DNA of 36,219 bases from Secundilactobacillus yichangensis. GTDB taxonomy: Bacteria; Bacillota; Bacilli; Lactobacillales; Lactobacillaceae. Location: NCBI RefSeq assembly GCF_016861565.1, contig NZ_BOLK01000018.1, positions 1 through 36,219 on the forward strand, read 5' to 3'. Positions 17,099 to 25,092 of the stretch are shown piece by piece. A program made the translations under genes and the position numbers. Position 1 is the stretch's first letter. Every line of letters begins with the position of its first letter. The notes below the pieces were generated by a model. That model saw nothing but the letters and a program-made list of their open reading frames with translations, was not told the DNA's origin and did no database searches.

Positions 17099-17902
17099 AT
17101 GCAAGTAAAACATGACATTACCTATGATGAAAATCGGCACTTAACCCTGGACGCTTACCACGATGGGACACAGCCCTTTCTAGGTCTGATTATTGATATC
17201 CACGGCGGGGGCTGGTTCCGTGGTGATAAGAGCAAGGACGCGGATTGGGCAACGCGTCTCGCTAACCTAGGCTACATGGTCCTGGTGCCAAATTATCGCA
17301 TGACACCTGACGTTTATTATCCGGAACCGTTAGCTGACATGGCGTCGCTGATGGAATGGATCTCGCGCAGTGAATACAATCAAATGCCGATTGGGGTCGT
17401 TGGTTCTTCTGCCGGCGGCAACATGTCAGTGGAAATGGCGATTCGTTACGGTATTCCAGCCGTTTCTCTTTCCGGTATTCTCGACATTGACGACTGGCTG
17501 GAAAAGCACCAAGACGTTGTGGCAGCTGAAGGTGATACTAGCGGCTTCAACCAGCAAGCCAGTTCCACCATTAATCAGAATGGTGCTAACGATGCCTTCT
17601 ACAAGTGGTTCGTGATGAACTACTTCAACCAGCGCACTGACGAACTGACAGCGGCCACCCCCGTTCACCGGGTAACCAGTAAGACGGGACCCATGTATCT
17701 GGCCAATTCATTAAACGAATTTGTGCCAACCAGCGGGATTCTCACCATGGCGAATGCCCTCACCAACGTTGGCGTGCCATTTGAACTTAACATGGTGCCG
17801 GGCACCCGGCACGCGAAGGGCTATTTAGATGACGTCTTTGATGAAACCGTTGATTTCTTGAAACGGCACGTTTTAGTTGAACACGTTGATTTACAGCATT
17901 AA
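17099..17902 (+). CDS. Alpha/beta-hydrolase, esterase of the HGGGW type
   Basis: 267 residues. The oxyanion-hole motif H-G-G-G-W at about 36-40 and the nucleophile elbow G-S-S-A-G-G-N near 103-109 mark a hormone-sensitive-lipase/BD-FAE-like serine esterase. The catalytic histidine is probably in 'PGTRHAKGY' near the C-terminus, and the aspartate in the region before it, though no clear D motif stands out. The ATG at 17099 follows GGAGGTGGG by five bases; the longer frame starts at a TTG inside that site. It probably hydrolyses small acyl esters in the cytoplasm. It is the gene directly downstream of repeat copy A, and ends 30 bases before a bidirectional terminator. Confidence 0.85.
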   Translation: MQVKHDITYDENRHLTLDAYHDGTQPFLGLIIDIHGGGWFRGDKSKDADWATRLANLGYMVLVPNYRMTPDVYYPEPLADMASLMEWISRSEYNQMPIGVVGSSAGGNMSVEMAIRYGIPAVSLSGILDIDDWLEKHQDVVAAEGDTSGFNQQASSTINQNGANDAFYKWFVMNYFNQRTDELTAATPVHRVTSKTGPMYLANSLNEFVPTSGILTMANALTNVGVPFELNMVPGTRHAKGYLDDVFDETVDFLKRHVLVEHVDLQH

Positions 17903-17931
17903 ACCAAGCTACTGTGACAAAACTTAACGTA

Positions 17932-17974
17932 AAATAATGCCTATTTCGCAGAAATTGCGAAATAGGCATTATTT
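17932..17974. terminator. Bidirectional terminator between convergent genes
   Basis: A perfect 19-base stem (17932-17950 with 17956-17974) with five-base loop, A-rich on one side and T-rich on the other, between the hydrolase and glutathione peroxidase genes. An outer TGTGAC/GTCACA pair flanks it at 17913-17918 and about 17996-18001. Confidence 0.85.
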
Positions 17975-18003
17975 GTATCTATCGACTGATGACACAGTCA
18001 CAC

Positions 18004-18474
18004 TTACTCTCCTAACGCTTCAACGATAGCCGGTTCAATCTTTTCCGGTTTAAACACTGGTGCGTAGCGGTTAATCATCTGCCCATCACGGCCAATTAGA
18101 AATTTTGTGAAATTCCATTTGATCCGGCCGTGACCCGCAGTATCTTTCAAATAGGTAAACAGCGGATCTTCATCATCGCCGTTCACTCGAACCTGCTTAG
18201 TCATGGGAAACGTTACGCCATAGTGCAATTGGCAATAAGCTTCGGTTTCTTCATCGGAACCCAGCTCCTGGTGAAACTGGTTTGATGGCAGTCCCAAAAC
18301 TTCAAAGCCCTGATCATGATACTGTTTGTACAGTCTTTCGATACCTTCTAATTGTGGCGCTAATCCGCATTTGCTGGCGGTATTAACGATCAATAATACT
18401 TTGCCGCGGTAATCGTCAAACTTGATTGGCTGACCGTTCATTTCAGTTTCTTGAAAATCGTAAATTGTGCTCAT
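18004..18474 (-). CDS. Glutathione peroxidase-family thiol peroxidase
   Basis: 156 residues. It reduces hydroperoxides with thiols. The catalytic tetrad is visible: Cys36 in 'NTASKCGLAP', Gln66 in 'LPSNQF', Trp120 and Asn121 in 'KWNFTKF'. Cys81 in 'YCQLHYGVTFP' is where thioredoxin-dependent members keep their resolving cysteine, so thioredoxin rather than glutathione may be the donor. The gene follows repeat copy B in the same orientation by about 85 bases. GGGGGAGG stands just upstream of the ATG. Its neighbours upstream are flavin reductases, so an oxidative-stress cluster is plausible. Confidence 0.93.
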   Translation of the reverse strand: MSTIYDFQETEMNGQPIKFDDYRGKVLLIVNTASKCGLAPQLEGIERLYKQYHDQGFEVLGLPSNQFHQELGSDEETEAYCQLHYGVTFPMTKQVRVNGDDEDPLFTYLKDTAGHGRIKWNFTKFLIGRDGQMINRYAPVFKPEKIEPAIVEALGE

Positions 18475-18559
18475 GCGTAAACCTCCCCCTTTATTTGATT
18501 GTGTGCAATTAATATACCGCTTTCAGCTATTTCTTACAAGTTATAGACTCACTAAAAGG

Positions 18560-18775
18560 GAGCTGTGAAATAAGTCTACTGATAAAAATCTTATCTGGTT
18601 TCTTGACTGAAAGGCAACTTAAAATTTGCGTTTGTACAATACTTTAATCTAGTCTAAACCTGCGCCACAACTCAGATTCCGGCCACGTAACGTAAACAAG
18701 CCACTCCGACAAAAACGTCGAAATGGCTTGTTTACGTTACATTCTGGAATTTCCTGAGTTGTGTTACACGCTCTC
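18560..18775 (-). repeat. Structured non-coding repeat, copy B
   Basis: Second copy of the element at 16787-16995, inverted. On the minus strand the outer stem reads ACAACTCAG/CTGAGTTGT followed by ATTCC/GGAAT; the inner stem is about 19 pairs, GTAACGTAAACAAGCCA with its complement, wholly unlike that of copy A, topped by a CGACG/CGTCG-like stem. The block TGGCCGGAATCTGAGTT is identical in both copies, and the tail (18666 down to about 18560) aligns with copy A over about 100 bases. The T-A to C-G change in the outer stem relative to copy A preserves pairing. It begins about 11 bases after the stop of the flavinylated reductase and ends before the peroxidase gene. Confidence 0.75.
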
Positions 18776-18785
18776 AAAATTCAAT

Positions 18786-20243
18786 TTAGCTTTGTGAAGC
18801 ACCGGTTGTTGCGTCGGTATCAGATGATTCTGGTTCTGGTGCCGGCTGCTTAGCTGGTGTTGCATCGCCCGCTGCTGTGTAGCCAGCTTCAGGCTCTTCA
18901 GACGCACCGGTCAAAGCATCGGTGTCAACCGGTTCCTCTGGAGCTGCCGGAGCAGCATCCGCGGTTGAGGCAGACGCCCCGCTAGTGGCATCCGTTGCTG
19001 GTTTAGTAGCCGGTTTTTCAACTGACTTAGAAGCTGAAGCACCACTGGTTGCGTCGGTTGGATCTGAATGTTTCGAAGCACCAGTAACGGCATCGAGGCC
19101 GGTAATTGGTGACATCGGTACAGCGTCCGGATCCTTAACCAGCTTTTGACCAGTTGCCGCTAAGTAGTATTTCAAAATTGGCATGATATCGATAACCAAT
19201 TCGTTGACCCCGCGGTAACGGCGGTTTTCATCGCGCATTGCCCGGTAGTAGTGCATGACGTGCTGGTTAGGACCGGTTTGAGCAGGCATTGAAACAACGT
19301 CGCTCTCACCTGTCCGCAGTGCGTACAGCACCTGCTTAACGTGTTCAATAACCCGGTCTGGGTGAACGGCGCTCAATGGATTCCCAACTTGGTCAGGGGT
19401 TCTGGGTGCCAGCATGTGTGCGGCGTCAGCGTTCTTGTTGTAGTAAATGAACTGGTTATTATCGTCAGCAAAGGTTAATTCGCCGGCCATTGAGTTCAAG
19501 AAGTAATTCAGCTGGTCAACTGTTAGGAGACCACGATCTAACTTAACGTAATCGCCGCCAGTAGCAGCGTGGGTCTTTTCAGCGGCTTTTTCCACCCATT
19601 CTGGATCAGTCATATCAACGTCTTCAACGGTGGTGTTTACTGGATGTTTCGAATCCATATCTTCTTCGTGGGAATTCTTTGGATCTGGGGCATCCATCAT
19701 TTCAATCACCTTCATAAACGTTAAGAACTTCTTCATTACTGAGTCGAGAAAACCAACTGTCCGGGCATCCTTTAAGTTGCCGTCTTCATCAAAGGCTTCC
19801 TTGGCGTTACTCAACAGGAATTCGTTACCAGGCATCACAAACGCGTTAACACCTGGGGATTCCAAGATCTGCTTCAAGTGTAACTGGGCCCGTGAAGAAC
19901 CTTGGGTATGGTATGAAGCCCCAACGATCCAGACCGCCTTGCCGTTTAATGGATGAACGTTGTTTGATAACCATTCAATGACGTTCTTCATGGCTGCTGG
20001 AACGGTGTGATTATGTTCTGGAGTTGCCAAAATAACACCGTTAGCGCCGGAAATCTTCCGTGCTAATTCATGAACCACAGGGTTGTCGTTGTGATCCTCG
20101 TCTTCGTTGAACACTGGGACGTTATTGATATCTAAGAGTTCAATGTCAACTGACTTCTTAAAGTGGTTACGGATAAATTCCAGTAACATCCGATTATATG
20201 ATTGTTCGCCGATTGAGCCGGCGATTCCAACTAATTTAACCAT
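18786..20243 (-). CDS. NAD(P)H-dependent flavin reductase fused to a PAS domain and a tail with five flavinylation motifs
   Basis: 485 residues, no signal peptide, so cytoplasmic. Residues 1-185 are a flavodoxin-like NAD(P)H:FMN reductase ('GIAGSIGEQSYNRMLLEF' FMN loop, 'TPEHNHTVPAAMKNVIEWLS'). Residues about 245-372 form a PAS domain of the type attached to DUF438 proteins ('DQLNYFLNSMAGELTFADD', 'VHPDRVIEHVKQVL', 'YYRAMRDENRRYRGVNELVIDI'). The last 105 residues are Pro/Ala/Glu-rich and carry D-A-x-[ST]-G-A-S five times (acceptor serines 390, 403, 424, 448, 483). This is the motif to which ApbE-type flavin transferases attach FMN. It is the second gene of a pair: its ATG overlaps the stop of the upstream reductase (TAATG). 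No apbE gene is in the window. The combination suggests a hydride-driven multi-flavin electron carrier. Confidence 0.85.
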   Translation of the reverse strand: MVKLVGIAGSIGEQSYNRMLLEFIRNHFKKSVDIELLDINNVPVFNEDEDHNDNPVVHELARKISGANGVILATPEHNHTVPAAMKNVIEWLSNNVHPLNGKAVWIVGASYHTQGSSRAQLHLKQILESPGVNAFVMPGNEFLLSNAKEAFDEDGNLKDARTVGFLDSVMKKFLTFMKVIEMMDAPDPKNSHEEDMDSKHPVNTTVEDVDMTDPEWVEKAAEKTHAATGGDYVKLDRGLLTVDQLNYFLNSMAGELTFADDNNQFIYYNKNADAAHMLAPRTPDQVGNPLSAVHPDRVIEHVKQVLYALRTGESDVVSMPAQTGPNQHVMHYYRAMRDENRRYRGVNELVIDIMPILKYYLAATGQKLVKDPDAVPMSPITGLDAVTGASKHSDPTDATSGASASKSVEKPATKPATDATSGASASTADAAPAAPEEPVDTDALTGASEEPEAGYTAAGDATPAKQPAPEPESSDTDATTGASQS

Positions 20244-20869
20244 TATTTATCATCTCCTGTTGTGCCGTTATCCCAAGAAAATGTCGCTGCCGCGTGCTCG
20301 TGGAGCTTCTTAGAATTATCCAATTGATCAGTTAAATCAACAAATTCCAAGAAGTCGTCAAATAAGCTGTCCAGCTTCTGTGATTCGGTGGCTGACTTTA
20401 AGTCGCCATTGTCGTCAAAGGCTTGTAATGAATGCCCTAATAAGAACTCTGAACTAGGCAGTACAGTCGCCTTGAGTTCCGGTGAATCCAAGATTTGACG
20501 TAGCTGTGCCTGTGCACGGGAAGCACCTAAAGTCCCGTAGGAGGTCCCAACGATCATCACTGGTTTGTCCATCAGAGGATGGATCCCGTATGACAGCCAA
20601 GCTAACGCACTGGATAAAAGTGCCGGAATCGAATGGTCGTATTCAGGTGTGCCGATGATGACCCCATCGGATGCCTCGATCTTTTCAGCAATATCGCGTG
20701 CTTGCTGCGGAATAAAGACTTCCTTGGTCTTCTTGAAGATCGGTAAACCTTTCAGTTCAACGACTTCAATGTCAGCATCATCCGCATAGCGTTTTTTCAT
20801 ATACTGTAATAACTTACGGTTGGTTGATTTAGCGGTATTCGTACCGACAAGTGCCACAAACTTTTTCAT
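20243..20869 (-). CDS. NAD(P)H-dependent FMN reductase
   Basis: 208 residues from ATG 20869 (an ATG at 20881 is also possible). A flavodoxin-like reductase and paralogue of the N-terminal domain of the downstream protein: 'LVGTNTAKSTNRKLLQYM' is the FMN phosphate loop and 'TPEYDHSIPALLSSALAWLS' the second flavin-contact motif, with 'GTSYGTLGASRAQ' also shared. It lacks the PAS domain and the tail. Such enzymes reduce FMN, quinones or metal ions with NAD(P)H. It is translationally coupled with the tailed protein and may be its partner or electron source. The 300-base region upstream is shared with a divergent PadR regulator. Confidence 0.88.
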   Translation of the reverse strand: MKKFVALVGTNTAKSTNRKLLQYMKKRYADDADIEVVELKGLPIFKKTKEVFIPQQARDIAEKIEASDGVIIGTPEYDHSIPALLSSALAWLSYGIHPLMDKPVMIVGTSYGTLGASRAQAQLRQILDSPELKATVLPSSEFLLGHSLQAFDDNGDLKSATESQKLDSLFDDFLEFVDLTDQLDNSKKLHEHAAATFSWDNGTTGDDK

Positions 20870-20881
20870 CTGTTCATTCAC

Positions 20882-21184
20882 CCTTTCTAACGGCCTTTGC
20901 AGGACTGATTGCGAGAAGAAAGCGGACCAATATCAAGACCGTTTGTGAAAATTCATACATGAATATTTAGTCCTTTACTCACCTAATATCATACCACGAA
21001 TAAGCCTCTTTTTTAGTGAAAACCTGCTCTTTTTTAAGAAAATTATATATTTTTAGAATACAAAAATATTAGGATAGTATCATTTTATGGAAGCGGTTAA
21101 TGACTCCCACTTTAAAATTTCACTTGCATTACCCGTCGAAACGACATATACTCGATAAGTCGTTCTGACCTATGGGAGGTTACT
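20882..21184. other. Divergent regulatory region between the flavin reductase operon and padR
   Basis: No coding region is visible. It holds a near-palindrome ATTCAT-AC-ATGAAT around 20951-20964, and a second dyad at 21140-21164 described separately. A TATGAT-like -10 for the minus-strand operon is near 20990. These sites may let the PadR protein control both directions. Confidence 0.35.
21140..21164. promoter_or_regulatory. Dyad operator candidate in front of padR
   Basis: AACGAC (21140-21145) and GTCGTT (21159-21164) form a perfect inverted repeat with a 13-base spacer that includes TATACTCGATA, directly upstream of the GGGAGG site of padR. PadR-type regulators generally repress their own gene and an adjacent pump, so self-regulation is likely. 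Confidence 0.45.
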
Positions 21185-21751
21185 ATGTATGAATTACTGA
21201 TCCTTGGCATGCTCATGTCCCGTGATATGTCAGGTTATAAATTACGGGATGTACTGGGCAGCGCGCTGGTTCCCCAGCGACAGATTTCCAACGGCGTCAT
21301 GTATCCGGTACTGTCAAAACTGGAAGCTAATGGCGATATCGTCTTCAACGAAAATCCGCAGGACCCGCGCAACAAGAAGCTGGCCCACATTACGGCTGCC
21401 GGCAAGGCCCACTTCTATGAGCTGATGCAGCAGCCCGTGGCAGACGGTGCCCGCAGCGAATCGATTTACCGGTTCAAATTTCGCGGGCTGTTCGCGGTGA
21501 CCCTAGAGCAGCAGAAACAAATCCTGCAAAACTACAATCATAAGATCCAAGAAGACCTCAACATCTACCGTGAGGTTCACGAGCACTTATTAACGTTATT
21601 AGCAGATCATACCTTGAACGCGGCGGCTTTAAAAGCCGGTCTTCGTTCCATCAATCTCAGCATTGCCATTTGCCAAACCAAACTGGACTGGGTGACACAA
21701 TATCTATTCGAAATTCAAAATGAGGAGCAAAACAATGACTCAAAAAACTAG
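21185..21751 (+). CDS. PadR-family transcriptional regulator
   Basis: 188 residues. The N-terminal winged helix is typical: 'ELLILGMLMSRDMSGYKLRDVL', 'ISNGVMYPVLSKLEANGDIVF' with the S-x-G-x-x-Y-P-x-L-x-x-L-E pattern, then 'AHITAAGKAHFYELM'. The C-terminal 90 residues are a helical dimerisation/effector part. The gene overlaps the start of the DHA2 pump by 17 bases, so they form one operon, and the regulator probably represses it until a toxic compound binds. A dyad stands in its leader. It is divergent from the flavin reductases, which might belong to the same regulon. Confidence 0.9.
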   Translation: MYELLILGMLMSRDMSGYKLRDVLGSALVPQRQISNGVMYPVLSKLEANGDIVFNENPQDPRNKKLAHITAAGKAHFYELMQQPVADGARSESIYRFKFRGLFAVTLEQQKQILQNYNHKIQEDLNIYREVHEHLLTLLADHTLNAAALKAGLRSINLSIAICQTKLDWVTQYLFEIQNEEQNNDSKN

Positions 21752-23309
21752 CGTCAAACAGTGGATCGCTTTAGCCGCCATGGGACTGGGTGTCTTCATG
21801 GGACTATTGGATGTCACCGTTGTTAACGTCGCGCTGCCAACCATGGTGCGTGATTTCAATACCACTTTTACCGATTTACAATGGGTGTTAAACGCCTATA
21901 CCCTGGTCTACGCTGTTACCCTGATGATCATGTCAAAACTGGGTGACATGTATGGCCGGAAGAAAGTTTTCCTCGGTTCATTGATCCTATTCGTGCTGGC
22001 TTCTGCCGTGAACGGGATGGCTTCCAGCCTACTGATTTTAGACATCGGCCGTGGTGTACAGGCCATTGGCGGTGCCGGGATGATGTCTTTGTCAATGGCA
22101 CTCGTAGCCTCCAACTTTGCGGGTAAGGACCGCGGTCTTGCCCTGGGTATTCTGGGTTCCATCATCGGGGTTTCCTCCGCTTCCGGTCCGCTGATCGGCG
22201 GCTACTTAGTGGAACACTTCAGTTGGCCGGCAATTTTTTACGTCAACGTGCCGTTTGGTATTCTGGCAGTTATTTTAACCGTCATCTACGTACAGGAAAC
22301 CCCTAGTTATGGTAAGAATCAGAAAGTGGATCTCTTGGGTATGCTGCTGTCGGCTCTCGGTTTATTTGCGATTATTTACGGTTTGATCGTCAAGGAAGGT
22401 CATCCGCGCTGGACCTGGACAGATGTTCGGGTCAGCAGCTGGCTGATTGGCGGCGCCATCGTTTTGATCCTCTTCATTTTCGCTGAAACCAAGATCAAAG
22501 ACCCCATGGTCAACTTAAAGCTGTTCAAGAAACCGCACTTTATCGGCGTGGTCATTGTCGCCTTTACGTTAGGTGCCGGCTTCTACGCTTATAACACCTT
22601 TTTGACCGCTTTAATGCAAAATTACATCGGTTACTCCGCCACTCAAACCGGGCTGCGGCAGCTGACCATCAGTGTATGGTCACTGATCCTTGGCCCCATC
22701 GTGGGAATTCTCAGTGCCCGCTACTCGAAAAAATGGATGATCAGCATCAGTATGTTCATCGGCGCTATCGGCTTTTGGCTCATGGCACGGGCAATCAGTC
22801 CAACCGTCAGTTTCACTGATTTGTGGCCCGGCATGGTTGGGATGGGGATCGCCAACGGGATGGTCAACCCGCTGCTGAACACCGCCGGTATGGAAGGCAT
22901 TCAAGCCAACGAAATGGGAATGGCTTCCGGTTTACTGAACGTGTTCCGGCAGCTGGGAACCACCATTGGTGTCGTCGGCCTTGGACTGATGCAGGATAAT
23001 CAATACGAGAGCTACCTCAACGGCCACCTGTCTTCAATCCACATGCCTGCTCAAGCCCTCAGCGGTTTGAAGAAGGCCCTGGTTGATGCTGGGCCGTTCT
23101 CCGGTCACGGGATCGCCTTTTCTAACCGGTTGAGCCACGCGCCCTTCGCGCACGATTTCCAGCAAATCGTCATCAAGGCTTATGATAACGGCATGGCAAC
23201 CGTTGCAATCACCGCGGCCGTCATTGCCGTCATCGGCGGTGTTGCTGCTGCCCTCTTGTTGCAGCACAACCCCAAGTCCGCTGATATTACAATTAAAGAA
23301 CAAGATTAA
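21735..23309 (+). CDS. DHA2-family (14-TM) multidrug efflux MFS transporter
   Basis: 524 residues from ATG 21735, which follows GAGGAG by seven bases; the frame extends 15 bases further but without a better site. Hallmarks of EmrB/QacA pumps: 'GLLDVTVVNVALPTM' (motif D1) in helix 1, 'SKLGDMYGRKKVF' (motif A), 'LGSIIGVSSASGPLIGGYL' (motif C, antiporter type) and a 14-helix layout. It would export drugs or other toxic organics in exchange for protons. Co-transcribed with the PadR regulator. A terminator shared with the convergent glucosidase gene follows. Confidence 0.92.
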   Translation: MTQKTSVKQWIALAAMGLGVFMGLLDVTVVNVALPTMVRDFNTTFTDLQWVLNAYTLVYAVTLMIMSKLGDMYGRKKVFLGSLILFVLASAVNGMASSLLILDIGRGVQAIGGAGMMSLSMALVASNFAGKDRGLALGILGSIIGVSSASGPLIGGYLVEHFSWPAIFYVNVPFGILAVILTVIYVQETPSYGKNQKVDLLGMLLSALGLFAIIYGLIVKEGHPRWTWTDVRVSSWLIGGAIVLILFIFAETKIKDPMVNLKLFKKPHFIGVVIVAFTLGAGFYAYNTFLTALMQNYIGYSATQTGLRQLTISVWSLILGPIVGILSARYSKKWMISISMFIGAIGFWLMARAISPTVSFTDLWPGMVGMGIANGMVNPLLNTAGMEGIQANEMGMASGLLNVFRQLGTTIGVVGLGLMQDNQYESYLNGHLSSIHMPAQALSGLKKALVDAGPFSGHGIAFSNRLSHAPFAHDFQQIVIKAYDNGMATVAITAAVIAVIGGVAAALLLQHNPKSADITIKEQD

Positions 23310-23314
23310 ATCAC

Positions 23315-23360
23315 AAAAGAACCGGATTACCAGCACATTGCTGATAATCCGGTTCTTTTT
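23315..23360. terminator. Bidirectional terminator between the efflux pump and glucosidase genes
   Basis: Fifteen-base perfect stem (AAAAGAACCGGATTA with its complement at 23345-23359) and a loop containing CAGCA/TGCTG pairs; T-runs on both strands. Confidence 0.88.
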
Positions 23361-23369
23361 AATTGTTAA

Positions 23370-25040
23370 CTAGTCATTAAAAACGTAAACTTTGCTTTCG
23401 TATGGCCGTAATTCAGTCCCCTTATCGTCATGGTAGTTGCTGATCACTAATTGATCAGCCTTTGCCTGATCATAATCGCGCTGAACAATGTCCGCGGTGA
23501 AATTACTGATGACGAGTAACGTCTTGCCCTGATAGTGACGGCGGTAAGCAAAGACTTGTTCATCGTCGGGGTCAATTTCGTCGTAGGTTCCAAACTTGAC
23601 CAAATCAGAATCGTGCCGCAGCTGGATCAGCTTTTGATAGTGGTAAAAGACTGAATCCTTATCGTTAACGGCGCTTTCGGTATTGATCTCCTTGTAAGTC
23701 GGGTTCAATTCAAACCACGGTTTAACATCAGAGAAGCCGGCGTTCTTACCGCCGTTCCATGGCATTGGTGTCCGGGCGTTATCCCGCGAGATGTTCGCCA
23801 AATACTTCAGCATGGTTGGACCGTCAACCAGCTTCTTTTCAGTAACCAGCTCATTATAAGCATTGATTGATTCCAGATCTTCATACTGGTCAATGCTGGT
23901 GTAGTGGGCATTTGGCATCCCTAATTCTTCACCTTCAAAGACGAATGGGGTCCCCTGCATCATGTGCAGCGTGGTCCCCAGCATCTTGGCCGCGCGAACA
24001 CGGTACTTCGGATCGTCGTTAGCAAACCGTGAAACTGCCCGCGGCTGGTCGTGGTTGTTCCAGTAAAGGCTGTTCCAGCCCTTGCCATCCAGTGCTTTTT
24101 GCCACCGTGACAGGGCGTTCTTCAGTTCTGGCAGCTTGATTGGCTGATCATTCCACTTGCCCAGGCGCTTGTCTGGATTAGGTTCCAAACTCACGTGCTG
24201 GAACTGGAAGACCATGTTGAGTTCATGGCTGTCGAGGCCAGTGTAATTAATGGCATCTTCCGGTGTTGAACTTGGCATTTCACCCACGGTCATCACGTCG
24301 TAGTGTGAAAGGACCTTCTCATTCATTTCGTGAAGGTAGTCGTTCAATTTTGGCCCATCAGCCACTAACCCTTCAGTAAGCGGATAAGTCCCTGGTTCTG
24401 GTGCGTCTGGCAGACCAGCCGGCTTGGAAATGAGGTTAATGACGTCCATTCGGAAGCCGTCGATTCCCTTATCTAACCAGAAACGCATGATGTCCCAAAC
24501 GGATTCTCTCACTTCTGGATTTTCCCAGTTCAGATCTGGTTGACCCGGTGCAAACAGGTGCAGGTAATATTGACCACGTTCCGGTACGTAGGTCCAAGCA
24601 CTGCCACCGAACGCGGCATGCCAGTTATTCGGCTCGTGACCGTCAACTGGATCGCGCCACATATAGTAGTCAGCGTACTTGTTATCCTTGGACTTCTTGC
24701 TTTCTTGGAACCAGCGATGCTGATCGGACGTATGGTTGACCACGAGGTCCATCAATAATTTCAGTCCGTGAGCATGAACTTCTTTCAATAATTCATCGAA
24801 GTCGGCCATGGTGCCGTATTCCGGCAGGATCTTCTTGTAATCGGCGATATCATAACCGTTATCTTTCAGCGGTGATTGATAGATCGGGTTTAACCACAGA
24901 ACATCAACACCTAACTTTTTCAGGTAAGGCAGATGCTTGATGATCCCGTGAAGATCACCGATACCATCGTTATTGCTGTCCTGAAAACTTTGCGGATAAA
25001 TTTGATAAATTACGGCATTTTGCCACCATTTTTTAGTCAA
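23370..25040 (-). CDS. malL: GH13 alpha-glucosidase, oligo-1,6-glucosidase type
   Basis: 556 residues, GH13 subfamily 31 by appearance. The catalytic barrel carries Asp199 (nucleophile, 'GFRMDVINLI'), Glu254 (acid/base, 'TVGEMPSS') and Asp331 ('NNHDQPRAV'). Val200 next to the nucleophile is the residue associated with alpha-1,6 preference; alpha-1,4 enzymes usually have threonine or alanine there. 'QPDLNWENPEVR' is characteristic of the subfamily. No signal peptide, so it acts on imported isomalto-oligosaccharides, maltose or sucrose in the cytoplasm. It is downstream of a disaccharide symporter, 50 bases apart, in one operon controlled by cre and MalR-type sites. The gene symbol is by analogy. 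Confidence 0.87.
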   Translation of the reverse strand: MTKKWWQNAVIYQIYPQSFQDSNNDGIGDLHGIIKHLPYLKKLGVDVLWLNPIYQSPLKDNGYDIADYKKILPEYGTMADFDELLKEVHAHGLKLLMDLVVNHTSDQHRWFQESKKSKDNKYADYYMWRDPVDGHEPNNWHAAFGGSAWTYVPERGQYYLHLFAPGQPDLNWENPEVRESVWDIMRFWLDKGIDGFRMDVINLISKPAGLPDAPEPGTYPLTEGLVADGPKLNDYLHEMNEKVLSHYDVMTVGEMPSSTPEDAINYTGLDSHELNMVFQFQHVSLEPNPDKRLGKWNDQPIKLPELKNALSRWQKALDGKGWNSLYWNNHDQPRAVSRFANDDPKYRVRAAKMLGTTLHMMQGTPFVFEGEELGMPNAHYTSIDQYEDLESINAYNELVTEKKLVDGPTMLKYLANISRDNARTPMPWNGGKNAGFSDVKPWFELNPTYKEINTESAVNDKDSVFYHYQKLIQLRHDSDLVKFGTYDEIDPDDEQVFAYRRHYQGKTLLVISNFTADIVQRDYDQAKADQLVISNYHDDKGTELRPYESKVYVFND

Positions 25041-25092
25041 TTCAATTTCCTCCTATTAATGTAATAACTTAAGTTTGCTTGATCAGCCGGCA

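Noticed and set aside
18795-19094. Five-fold D-A-x-[ST]-G-A-S tail as random low-complexity linker
   Set aside because: All five units keep Asp, the Gly-Ala pair and a final Ser while the sequence between them varies freely; this fits the ApbE motif better than a random Ala/Pro linker.
19630-19956. 108-codon plus-strand frame within the flavin reductase gene
   Set aside because: Antisense to the conserved flavodoxin-like domain; no ribosome binding site.
23034-23336. 100-codon minus-strand frame over the end of the efflux pump
   Set aside because: Shadow of the DHA2 transporter; it also crosses the bidirectional terminator.
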